A stretch of DNA of 51,598 bases from Roseiflexus sp. (lineage in GTDB: Bacteria > Chloroflexota > Chloroflexia > Chloroflexales > Roseiflexaceae), in assembly GCA_017743475.1 (NCBI GenBank), contig JAGHYV010000029.1:1-51598 (forward strand), given 5' to 3'. The notes beneath the pieces are model-generated. The model searched no databases, had not been told where the DNA came from, and saw nothing but the letters and a program-made list of their open reading frames with translations. Shown in pieces: positions 43,577 to 51,598 of this stretch; within the stretch, counting starts at the first letter, position 1, and each line of letters opens with the position of its first letter. A program made the position numbers and the translations under genes.

Positions 43577-44260
43577 GTGGATATCGCACTCAATGATAAG
43601 CCCTGGGCGGGTTGGGTGCATCTTGTCCGTCAGGCGCTTAATACCACCGTCTCCCTGCCAGACGATCAGTTGCTACTAGTGCGCGATCTCGCCGGGCGCT
43701 CATTCCGCCCACGTGAGCCAGCGCCGGGTGTCATTCCGCGGATTGGCGCCGTATTGATCGCTCTCTATCCCGATGGCGCCGATCTGCGTTTGCTGTTGAC
43801 CGTGCGGAGTAACCACGTTGCCAGCCATCGAGGAGAGGTATCTCTGCCGGGAGGCGCCACCGACCCAGATGATGCTGGACCGGTTACGACAGCATTGCGC
43901 GAATGCGCAGAAGAACTTGGTATCGCGCCTGATACCGTGACGGTGATCGGAACACTCACGCCAGTCTATATCCCGCCGAGCAATTTTCGTATTACACCGG
44001 TCGTGGGAATGCTCAATGCACCACCATGCCTGACGATCAACCACGATGAAGTCGAGCGGGTTATCACTGTTACCCTGCGCGAACTCCTCGACCCGGCGAC
44101 AGTTATGGTGGAACACTGGAAGTTGCACGGTCACGATGTGCTTGTGCCATTTTTTGCCATCGCCGGTTACAAAGTATGGGGCGCAACTGCACTCATTCTC
44201 AGCGAACTTGTGGCCCGGATGCGACACGCTAGAATCGCGTATAATGCAGAAGCATCCTGA
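43577..44260 (+). CDS. Nudix hydrolase, CoA pyrophosphatase type
   Basis: About 227 residues. LLTVRSNHVASHRGEVSLPG, the CoA-specific motif, runs straight into the Nudix box GGATDPDDAGPVTTALREC, completed by AEELGI with the catalytic REXXEE-type core. Such enzymes split CoA into 3',5'-ADP and phosphopantetheine. FRITPVVGMLNAP supports the CoA subgroup. The GTG at 43577 has AAGGAG 11 bases upstream; the frame is also open from an ATG at 43496. Confidence 0.9.
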   Translation: MDIALNDKPWAGWVHLVRQALNTTVSLPDDQLLLVRDLAGRSFRPREPAPGVIPRIGAVLIALYPDGADLRLLLTVRSNHVASHRGEVSLPGGATDPDDAGPVTTALRECAEELGIAPDTVTVIGTLTPVYIPPSNFRITPVVGMLNAPPCLTINHDEVERVITVTLRELLDPATVMVEHWKLHGHDVLVPFFAIAGYKVWGATALILSELVARMRHARIAYNAEAS

Positions 44261-44277
44261 GACAGAAGGAGCACACC

Positions 44278-44523
44278 ATGACGCTTGATGAAGCCATTGC
44301 TGATCTGTCACAGCGGATCAAGAACGTCAGTCCCGACGCCGTTCTCAAAGTGCAACGTCGTTCTGCCGAGGAAGCAGCAATACGCGCGTATGCGCCAGCC
44401 GAACACGAGGAAGCGATCCGATCAGCAACCCAGGAGATAACGCTGAAATTGCTCACTGAGGAAGGACTCGACGTGCAGGTGCTGGTCTACGACATTGCTA
44501 CATCGTTGCCAAAGGAGCAGTAG
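44278..44523 (+). CDS. Small conserved-looking protein, function unknown
   Basis: 81 residues, no signal or membrane segment, rich in Glu and Ala. It begins MTLDEAIADLSQRIKNVSPD; the middle (RSAEEAAIRAYAPAEHEEAI) looks helical and the end (LDVQVLVYDIATSLPKEQ) contains a strand. A perfect AAGGAG ribosome site lies 8 bases before the ATG, and it starts 17 bases after the Nudix gene, so it is likely real and cotranscribed. No family recognised. Confidence 0.65.
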   Translation: MTLDEAIADLSQRIKNVSPDAVLKVQRRSAEEAAIRAYAPAEHEEAIRSATQEITLKLLTEEGLDVQVLVYDIATSLPKEQ

Positions 44524-44565
44524 GGGGATGATTGAGTTATTTCAGTATGAGGAACAGGTGCTGGC

Positions 44566-47049
44566 ATGATTTCACTTGGTCAGTTGGGGAAAGCCGCAGG
44601 CATCGTCATTGGTACAGCAGCAGGACTTGCCGGCGTCGGCGCCATCGCAGCACTGCGCCGCCCGCTGCCCCGTACATCCGGCACGCTGCCGCTGCCAGGG
44701 TTAAAAGCGCCGGTCAAGGTGATTCGCGATCGCTGGGGTGTTCCGCATATCTACGCTGCTAACAATGAAGACCTCTTCATGGCGCAGGGATATGTCCACG
44801 CCCAGGATCGACTCTGGCAGATGGAGTTTCAGCGGCGTGCCGCGTCAGGTCAACTGGCAGAGCTGTTTGGTATAGCAGCGCTCGACTCCGACCGGTTCAT
44901 TCGGGTGTTAGGGTTCAGCCGGGTGGCGCAGCGCGAAGCCGACACGCTCGATGACGAGACACGTCGGTTGGTCGAGGCGTATGTTCGGGGCGTCAATGCA
45001 TTTATTGACCAGCATGCTGGCAACCTGCCGATTGAATTTACGATTCTGCGGTTGCGTCCCCGCCCCTGGACGGTAGCGGATGTGATTGTGTGGGGCAAAA
45101 TGATGGCGCTGCAACTCGCGCACAACTGGCGTGAGGAACTGGTTCGCGCGCGTCTGATTGCGACAGTTGGCGCGGAACGCGCTGCAGCACTTGAACCACG
45201 CTACCCGGACGACCATCCGATCATTGTGCCGCCTGGAGTCCAGTATACACGCACAATGGGGCAATCCGCCATTGATCGGGCGGATGCCGTCGCCCGCTTC
45301 TTCCCTGATGGCGCTGGGCAGGGCAGCAATTCGTGGGCTGTGGCACCGCAGCGCTCCGCTGGCGGCGGAGCAATGCTCGCCAGCGATCCCCACCTGGCAA
45401 TCACGATGCCCTCGCTCTGGTATGAAAACCATCTGAGCGGCGGCGATTTTCACGTTACCGGTGCAAGTATTCCTGGCACGCCTGGAGTGATCATCGGGCA
45501 CAATGAGCATATTGCCTGGGGCGTGACTAATACGCGCAACGATGTCCAGGACCTCTATTTGGAAAAATTCGATCCGACCGATCCGACTGGGTTGCGGTAT
45601 GAGTATCAGGGGCGGTGGGAAACTGCTGAACTGGTGCGTGAGGAGATCGTCGTCCGCGGGCAGCGTGAGGTGGTGATCGAAGAGGTGCGCATCACACGTC
45701 ACGGTCCGATTATCAACGCTCTGCTTCCCGATCAGAAACAGAGCATATCGAATGGTCAGACGACGCATGCTGATCAACCGCTGGCGCTGCGCTGGACGGC
45801 GCTGACGCCGGGGCGCCTGCTGCGTGCTGTGTTTCGATTGAACCGCGCTCGCGATTGGGACAGTTTTCGCGCAGCACTGGCCGACTGGACTGTGCCGCCG
45901 CAGAACTTCACCTATGCCGATGTGGAAGGGAATATTGGTTATGCACTCGGCGGTGATGTTCCACTGCGTGCGAAAGGCGACGGTCGCCTGCCAGTTCCCG
46001 GTTGGACAGGTGAGTACGAATGGGTCGGCATTATCCCGCATGCTGAATTGCCCCACGTTCTGAACCCGCCGGAAGGATTTGTCGTTACCGCTAACAACCG
46101 CATCGTTGGCGACTCGTATCCGTATCCATTCCCGGCAGAATGGATGAATGGCTACCGTGCTGCGCGCATTCGTCAGTTGATCGAACAGACTCCCCGCCAC
46201 GACGCAGAGTCGTTTGCACGCATTCACGCTGATGTGCGCAGTCTGCCTGGACTGGAACTGGCGTCGCTTGCCGGTCGTCTGCCTGCCGATGATCCGGTGG
46301 CGCAGCAGGCGCGTGATACACTTGCGACCTGGAATGGCGAATTGAGCGCCGATAGTGTCGGCGGCACGATCTATGCCCGGTTGCGCGAGCGCCTGTTGAT
46401 CATTGCCTGTGCTGATGCCGCCGATATGCTTAATCTCGTTGTCGGGTTGGGGGCGTTCGCATCGCTGCCAGGGCGTGATTTCGCTCATCGGCTGTTCCCC
46501 GAGCTCCTGCGCCGTCTGAGTGAACGTGATGATCGCTTCTTTGGCGAGCGCACGGCGGATGAAATCCTGGCTGCTGCCTGGAATGCGACCATCGCTGAAC
46601 TGCGCGCTGAACTCGGCGACGATGTCAGCACCTGGCGGTATGGGCGTATCCATTCGCTAACGATTCGCCACCCGCTCGGTTCGTTGCCAGCGCTGGCAAC
46701 GATCTTCAACCGTGGACCGTTCCCAACGGGCGGCGATCTCGATACAGTCAATATGGGATTCCTGCCGCGCGAATTTGCCGGTCCACCCTTCTATGTCGCG
46801 CCATCGTACCGCCAAATTTGTGATACTGCTGACTGGGATCGCAGTCAGAGCATTCAGCCAACCGGTCAGTCAGGGCACCCTGGCAGCCGTCACTATAGTG
46901 ATTTCATCCAGCCGTGGCTTAACGTGCAGTACCATCCAATGCCCTGGAGCCGCTCACGAGTCGAAGAGGTTGCTGCGTTACGAATGACCTTGCAGCCAGC
47001 AGAGGAACACGAAGTAAGCGCCAGTGTTCAGGCAAGGAGTGCGCTATGA
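44566..47049 (+). CDS. Penicillin acylase family N-terminal nucleophile hydrolase
   Basis: 827 residues. An N-terminal hydrophobic segment (about 8-30) exports it. The alpha part has VKVIRDRWGVPHIYA and AQGYVHAQDRLWQMEFQRRA. Self-processing should occur before Ser254 in GQGSNSWAVAP, the new N-terminal nucleophile of the beta chain. LASDPHLAITMPSLWYENHL and IPGTPGVIIGHNEHIAWGVT follow as in the family, with the oxyanion Asn region VVTANNRIVGD. Members cleave amide bonds such as penicillins or acyl-homoserine lactones; the natural substrate is unknown. Its TGA overlaps the next ATG. Confidence 0.95.
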   Translation: MISLGQLGKAAGIVIGTAAGLAGVGAIAALRRPLPRTSGTLPLPGLKAPVKVIRDRWGVPHIYAANNEDLFMAQGYVHAQDRLWQMEFQRRAASGQLAELFGIAALDSDRFIRVLGFSRVAQREADTLDDETRRLVEAYVRGVNAFIDQHAGNLPIEFTILRLRPRPWTVADVIVWGKMMALQLAHNWREELVRARLIATVGAERAAALEPRYPDDHPIIVPPGVQYTRTMGQSAIDRADAVARFFPDGAGQGSNSWAVAPQRSAGGGAMLASDPHLAITMPSLWYENHLSGGDFHVTGASIPGTPGVIIGHNEHIAWGVTNTRNDVQDLYLEKFDPTDPTGLRYEYQGRWETAELVREEIVVRGQREVVIEEVRITRHGPIINALLPDQKQSISNGQTTHADQPLALRWTALTPGRLLRAVFRLNRARDWDSFRAALADWTVPPQNFTYADVEGNIGYALGGDVPLRAKGDGRLPVPGWTGEYEWVGIIPHAELPHVLNPPEGFVVTANNRIVGDSYPYPFPAEWMNGYRAARIRQLIEQTPRHDAESFARIHADVRSLPGLELASLAGRLPADDPVAQQARDTLATWNGELSADSVGGTIYARLRERLLIIACADAADMLNLVVGLGAFASLPGRDFAHRLFPELLRRLSERDDRFFGERTADEILAAAWNATIAELRAELGDDVSTWRYGRIHSLTIRHPLGSLPALATIFNRGPFPTGGDLDTVNMGFLPREFAGPPFYVAPSYRQICDTADWDRSQSIQPTGQSGHPGSRHYSDFIQPWLNVQYHPMPWSRSRVEEVAALRMTLQPAEEHEVSASVQARSAL

Positions 47050-47543
47050 AACCGGTGCGTCGCATCCCGCCCGGCCCGGGGCAGGAGTCGGTCTGGGATT
47101 ATCCGCGCCCGCCGCGGGTCGAACCGACATCACGCCGCGTGCGGGTGGTGTTCGGCGGGGTGACTATCGCCGATACGCGTCGCGCGCTGCGTGTTCTGGA
47201 GACGAGTCATCCGCCGACATACTATATCCCGCCCGACGATATTCGAATGGAGTATCTGACGCCGACTGGCAGACGGTCTTTCTGCGAGTTCAAGGGATCA
47301 GCTGGATACTATACCGTGCAGGTCGGCGAGAAGCGCGCTGACCATGCGGCATGGTCCTACGCTCGCCCATCGCCCGGATACGAGGCAATCGCCGGATACG
47401 TGGCGTTCTATCCGAGCCGGATGGACGCCTGTTATGTCGATGATGAACAGGTCGTCGCGCAAGAGGGCGATTTCTACGGCGGCTGGATCACGTCGGATAT
47501 CGTCGGACCGTTCAAAGGGGGACCGGAGACGTGGGGATGGTAG
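47046..47543 (+). CDS. DUF427 family protein
   Basis: 165 residues. The DUF427 block is clear: RVRVVFGGVTIADTRRALRV, TYYIPPDDIRMEYL, SFCEFKGSAGYYTVQVGEKR, AWSYARPSPGYEAIAGYVAF and VGPFKGGPETWGW. The function of the family is unknown. An AAGGAGTG ribosome site lies inside the end of the acylase gene and the ATG overlaps its TGA. The 3' end overlaps convergently with punA by 32 bases. Confidence 0.9.
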   Translation: MKPVRRIPPGPGQESVWDYPRPPRVEPTSRRVRVVFGGVTIADTRRALRVLETSHPPTYYIPPDDIRMEYLTPTGRRSFCEFKGSAGYYTVQVGEKRADHAAWSYARPSPGYEAIAGYVAFYPSRMDACYVDDEQVVAQEGDFYGGWITSDIVGPFKGGPETWGW

Positions 47544-48384
47544 CAGCGCTGCTGTCTATCCGTGCCAGGATGCCGCAGATTAGCGCAGTAAATGCTGGTC
47601 GTGCCGCATCGCCAGCATCCAGCACTTCCTGATGATTGGCAGGCGGTCCGTTCGGCAACGCGAGGTTGGTAATCAATGACAATCCCAGGCAGCGCATCCC
47701 CATATGCCGTGCCACGACGACTTCCGGCACAGTGGACATTCCAACCGCATCGGCGCCGAGTGTGCGACACATGCGCAGCTCGGCGCTGCTCTCGAATGCG
47801 GGACCGGCGAGCATCATGTAAATGCCTTCACGCAATGGTATACCCAATTCGGCTGCTACCGCGCGCGCCACTGCCTGTAACGCTGCGTCATATGCACCCA
47901 CCATGGGTGGAAACCGCGGTCCCAGCCGATCATCGTTCGGTCCGCGCAGCGGGTGATGCCCGGCCAGCCCTGGCAGAAAAATATGATCAGTGATCAACAT
48001 CAGATCGCCGACACGCCAGTTGTCGTGTAATCCGCCTGCCGCGTTGGTTGCCAGTAGCGTGGTACACCCGAGAGCATGTAACACGCGCACCGGAAATGTC
48101 ACCTGTTGCATCGAGTGCCCCTCGTAAAAGTGGAAACGTCCGCGCATCACAGCAATTGGCTGCCCTGCCAGCAGACCGATCACCAACTCACCGCGATGAC
48201 CAGCGACCGCAGGCTGCACAAAGCCGGGTATCTCCGTATAGGGTACTGTGACAGACTCGGTGACCGCATCTGCCAGGTCACCCAGCCCTGATCCAAGGAT
48301 GAGCGCAATCCGCGGTTCAATATGACTACGGGCAGCGATAGTGAAACGCGCCTGTTCAATTTGGGCAGAAAGATCGTTATCCAT
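47512..48384 (-). CDS. punA: Purine nucleoside phosphorylase
   Basis: About 290 residues, trimeric type. It splits inosine and guanosine with phosphate for salvage. RIALILGSGLGDLADAV is the phosphate-binding start, VMRGRFHFYEGHSMQQVTFP is diagnostic, TNAAGGLHDNWRVGDLMLIT binds the nucleoside, and GIYMMLAGPAFESSAELRMC, GADAVGMSTVPEVVVARHMG and LSLITNLA follow in order. The ATG at 48384 is chosen; a TTG five codons upstream is possible. Confidence 0.95.
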   Translation of the reverse strand: MDNDLSAQIEQARFTIAARSHIEPRIALILGSGLGDLADAVTESVTVPYTEIPGFVQPAVAGHRGELVIGLLAGQPIAVMRGRFHFYEGHSMQQVTFPVRVLHALGCTTLLATNAAGGLHDNWRVGDLMLITDHIFLPGLAGHHPLRGPNDDRLGPRFPPMVGAYDAALQAVARAVAAELGIPLREGIYMMLAGPAFESSAELRMCRTLGADAVGMSTVPEVVVARHMGMRCLGLSLITNLALPNGPPANHQEVLDAGDAARPAFTALICGILARIDSSAATIPTSPVPL

Positions 48385-48423
48385 CTGTCTTTTGTGCAAC
48401 GTCCCGACACCACGAAAGCGATG

Positions 48424-49122
48424 TCATATTCGACTCAACAGTTCGCGTTTTTTCTCCTCAAACTCGTCCCGCGAAATCAAGCCGCGGTCGCGCATATCTG
48501 CCAGGCGCTGCAACGCATGCGATATACGTTCGACGTCTGAGTCACCAGCAAATGCATCTTCCAGTTCAAGGTAAGCATCGATATCGTGCTGGTTGAGATA
48601 GGCGTAACCACGTTGCAGGTCGCGCTGCGCTTCGCTTAGAGCGCGCTTGAGTTCATCAGGACTGTCAAGATTACGACACTGACAGATGCCAGACACCGAA
48701 GCAGTGGTCATCTCAACATCACCAAAACCAAAGAGACGCCCCAACCAGCTCTGGCGGAACTTGATCTCATTTATTTTCTCAATTGGTACATCGACTACTT
48801 CGATGTTGAAAATGCCCCGCAGCATAAGCACACGCCGATCGGTAACAACGCAGCGTGTATTCGACCAGTACAGATAATCGAGCGCAGCGCTGCAAAGAAT
48901 AAGCAGGCTAATAATAACGCACACCATCAGTACCAGCACGCCCACTTCCATCCCTGCAAGCACTTTATCGGGAAAGGCAATCTGCGAGACGATGCCAGCT
49001 GCAATCAACACGCCGATCAGCGCAAGTTCGGTCACGATATTGCTGATCAAAACGAACACATGTTGCCGACCGATATAACGCACTCGTTCACCGCGCCCTA
49101 GGAGGGTCTCTATCGTTTTCAT
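48424..49122 (-). CDS. bPH2 membrane protein with SHOCT tail
   Basis: About 232 residues. Two helices (about 22-75) are followed by a bacterial pleckstrin-homology domain (TRCVVTDRRVLMLRGIFNIE, then VVDVPIEKINEIKFRQSWLG, FGDVEMTTASVSG). The C-terminal SHOCT motif is LQRLADMRDRGLISRDEFEE with KKRELLSRI. Such proteins are membrane-bound, of unknown role. A GGGAG ribosome site precedes the ATG at 49122, which overlaps the end of recO by 35 bases. Confidence 0.87.
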   Translation of the reverse strand: MKTIETLLGRGERVRYIGRQHVFVLISNIVTELALIGVLIAAGIVSQIAFPDKVLAGMEVGVLVLMVCVIISLLILCSAALDYLYWSNTRCVVTDRRVLMLRGIFNIEVVDVPIEKINEIKFRQSWLGRLFGFGDVEMTTASVSGICQCRNLDSPDELKRALSEAQRDLQRGYAYLNQHDIDAYLELEDAFAGDSDVERISHALQRLADMRDRGLISRDEFEEKKRELLSRI

Positions 49123-49939
49123 CGGTATCTCCCTGAGCGAAATAGCGCGTTGCGGATGAGGTAATAGATACCGGACCAGAGGTGCGCAGCACCCGTCGAA
49201 CATCATCGAGAAACGCCAGCGAACGCAGATCACGTTCCAGGATATGGCGCAGGTAGGCGCGCAACAATGATTCGGTTTCCGCGCGTGTAGCAGGTGATAT
49301 GCGGAGTTCTCCGGAAATCTCCAGCGGTTGAGACTGAAGGTAGCGTAGCAGTTTGAAAGCCGTCAGACTCATTGACAATGCCTGACAATCCACTCCAGCG
49401 CAATCGGGGCAAAGCGCTCCACCTGTTATTGGACTAAAACGACTGGTCGCTTCAGTCAATACTGCGCCGCACGCAGCGCATTCGTACAACTGCGGACGGT
49501 ATCCAAGGGCATCAAGTAGATGCAATTCATACGCGCGCAGCGTCAGATCGATCGCAGCACCAGCATCGAGCGCGCGTAATGTGCCGAGTAGAACTGAAAA
49601 GGCACGTTTATTTTCGGCTTCTTCCTCAACCAGGCGATCAACAAGTTCAGCGGCATAGTATGCTGCACCAATACGTTCCAGATCGGCGCGCAGTCGCTCG
49701 AAGCGATCCAGTGGATTGCTCTGCGTCACAATGTGCAGATTGCGCCCAATTGCCAGCATGAGCGTTGTATGGGTGAACAATTCGATATGCCCGGCTAGGC
49801 GACTCTGTATTTTGCGCGCACCTCTGGCAACAACGCGCTGTCTGCCCAGCGGCGTCAGTATCGTTAACAGACGATCCGCCTCACCTACATCAGACCGCCG
49901 AATGATGATCGCTTCGGTACGGTAGACACGATCCCGCAA
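49088..49939 (-). CDS. recO: DNA repair protein RecO
   Basis: 283 residues. It loads RecA with RecR. The OB-fold start RTEAIIIRRSDVGEADRLLT and GARKIQSRLAGHIELFTHTT are typical. A four-Cys zinc site, C-A-A-C and C-P-D-C, lies near residues 150-180. The start codon is TTG at 49939 with GAGGGTGAG upstream; no ATG is available at a suitable place. It overlaps the bPH2 gene start. Confidence 0.93.
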   Translation of the reverse strand: MRDRVYRTEAIIIRRSDVGEADRLLTILTPLGRQRVVARGARKIQSRLAGHIELFTHTTLMLAIGRNLHIVTQSNPLDRFERLRADLERIGAAYYAAELVDRLVEEEAENKRAFSVLLGTLRALDAGAAIDLTLRAYELHLLDALGYRPQLYECAACGAVLTEATSRFSPITGGALCPDCAGVDCQALSMSLTAFKLLRYLQSQPLEISGELRISPATRAETESLLRAYLRHILERDLRSLAFLDDVRRVLRTSGPVSITSSATRYFAQGDTDENDRDPPRAR

Positions 49940-50038
49940 TGTCGTAACTCACCCTCTTACCTAACAACGGCGCAACAGTTATCGGCAGCGCCAGCGGATT
50001 ATTATAGACCTTGCGTCAGGCACCGGTCAATCATAACG

Positions 50039-51256
<1,218 letters not shown>

Positions 51257-51274
51257 TCAGAATCAAAGTGCTCT

Positions 51275-51283
51275 ATTATACCA
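51275..51283 (-). promoter_or_regulatory. Extended -10 promoter of tgt
   Basis: On the minus strand TGG then TATAAT (plus-strand ATTATA at 51275-51280), 34 bases before the tgt ATG. This leaves a leader of about 27 bases with no Shine-Dalgarno sequence and no room for a riboswitch. Confidence 0.5.
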
Positions 51284-51358
51284 GTTCTGACTGCGCACGG
51301 GGGGACTTCGATCGCAAACACACGTTACGAGAATGAAGCGTCTGTTAGATGGACGTGC

Positions 51359-51598
51359 CTACAAACCTGCGTCATCTGCGCCTGAAGCGCCCGGCGTTGG
51401 GGTCGGCGTACCTGACGACTCTGAACTTGACGGCGTCATCGTCGGTTGCCCTGCCTCCTCAGTCGGTGTGACCGACGGGGTGAGAATCGGGGTCTGGGTC
51501 GGGGTTAAAGTCGGCGCCAGCGTCGGGGTTATAGTTGGCACTGGCGTTGGCGTTGCAGTCGGCGCCGGAGTCTCGGTCGGTGCCAGCGTTGGCGTTGC
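51359..51598 (-). CDS. Thr/Pro-rich protein, C-terminal part (5' end cut by window edge)
   Basis: 79 codons are open from the right edge to a stop at 51359. The sequence is ATPTLAPTETPAPTATPTPV followed by more TPT units and a Ser/Gly-rich end (SGADDAGL). It has the same style as the linkers of the PA14 protein at 12.8-14.5 kb. Only the linker-like tail is visible, so function cannot be given. Confidence 0.6.
   Translation of the reverse strand, partial: ATPTLAPTETPAPTATPTPVPTITPTLAPTLTPTQTPILTPSVTPTEEAGQPTMTPSSSESSGTPTPTPGASGADDAGL

Noticed and set aside
44908-46653. 581-codon open frame antisense to the penicillin acylase gene
   Set aside because: Its protein has no domain character, and the opposite strand has a full acylase with all motifs. 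Long shadow frames are common in GC-rich DNA.

Overview
The window looks like chromosomal DNA of a filamentous, thermophilic Chloroflexota bacterium, most likely a Roseiflexus. This rests on general character (GC-rich DNA, proteins ending in an FLPLV-type tail, many Thr/Pro-linker surface proteins, short TTCAAC-type heptamer arrays) and on recall of the group, not on a database search. It is ordinary housekeeping chromosome interrupted by a surface-appendage locus and by several kinds of small repeats. I see no rRNA, tRNA, CRISPR array, prophage or recognisable defence island.

Layout. 1-2.7 kb: a cut secreted protein at the left edge, then a three-gene minus-strand set (two tiny membrane proteins and a secreted clan GH-A-like glycosidase). 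2.8-7.5 kb, minus strand: topA, comEA-like and pyk. 7.6-8.2 kb: a nest of small inverted-repeat elements. 8.2-12.1 kb: a GT-C-like membrane protein whose coding region contains 29 heptapeptide units made by a heptanucleotide repeat. 12.1-25.9 kb, plus strand: a Tad/Flp-type locus made of two TadE-like proteins (one carrying a PA14 domain), a TadG-like von Willebrand A protein, a Kelch-propeller protein, CpaB, CpaE/TadZ, CpaF/TadA, TadB and TadC. DUF192 and a second GT-C-like protein follow. 28.3-33.8 kb, minus strand: mreB-mreC-mreD-mrdA (rod shape and cell-wall elongation) plus a small membrane protein. 34-36.6 kb: an ABC transporter pair. 36.6-40 kb: ffh-rpsP-khpA-rimM followed by a phosphatidylserine decarboxylase-like gene. 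40-51.2 kb: GT2 glycosyltransferase, DsbA-like lipoprotein, a Fur-family regulator, a PT-linker secreted protein, a Nudix CoA pyrophosphatase, penicillin acylase, DUF427, purine nucleoside phosphorylase, a bPH2/SHOCT protein, recO and tgt. The right edge cuts a Thr/Pro-rich protein.

How the genes work together. The Tad block has its own promoters (a near-consensus TTGAGC-17-TATAAT at 12142 and -10 boxes at 19984 and 21077). It encodes one motor ATPase, two platform proteins, a CpaB periplasmic-type protein and a CpaE with an intact receiver domain. No secretin, prepilin peptidase or flp pilin gene is visible, as might be expected of a cell without a conventional outer membrane. The large pseudopilin-like proteins with PA14, vWA and Kelch modules are probably the displayed cargo. 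The mre/mrd cluster and ffh-rpsP-khpA-rimM are conserved housekeeping operons, but repeats have been inserted inside both.

The most unusual signal is the heptanucleotide repeat family (TTCAACG/TTCAACC/TTCCACG, and a second GTTCTCA/GTTCTTA/GTTCCCG type). It recurs in 5' leaders, between operon genes, at the 3' end of topA, and in frame inside a membrane protein. Because 3 x 7 nt is exactly 7 codons and none of its three sense frames contains a stop, it can expand inside genes as a heptapeptide repeat. The second unusual signal is a 144-166 bp inverted-repeat element present in two complete copies and two partial ends.
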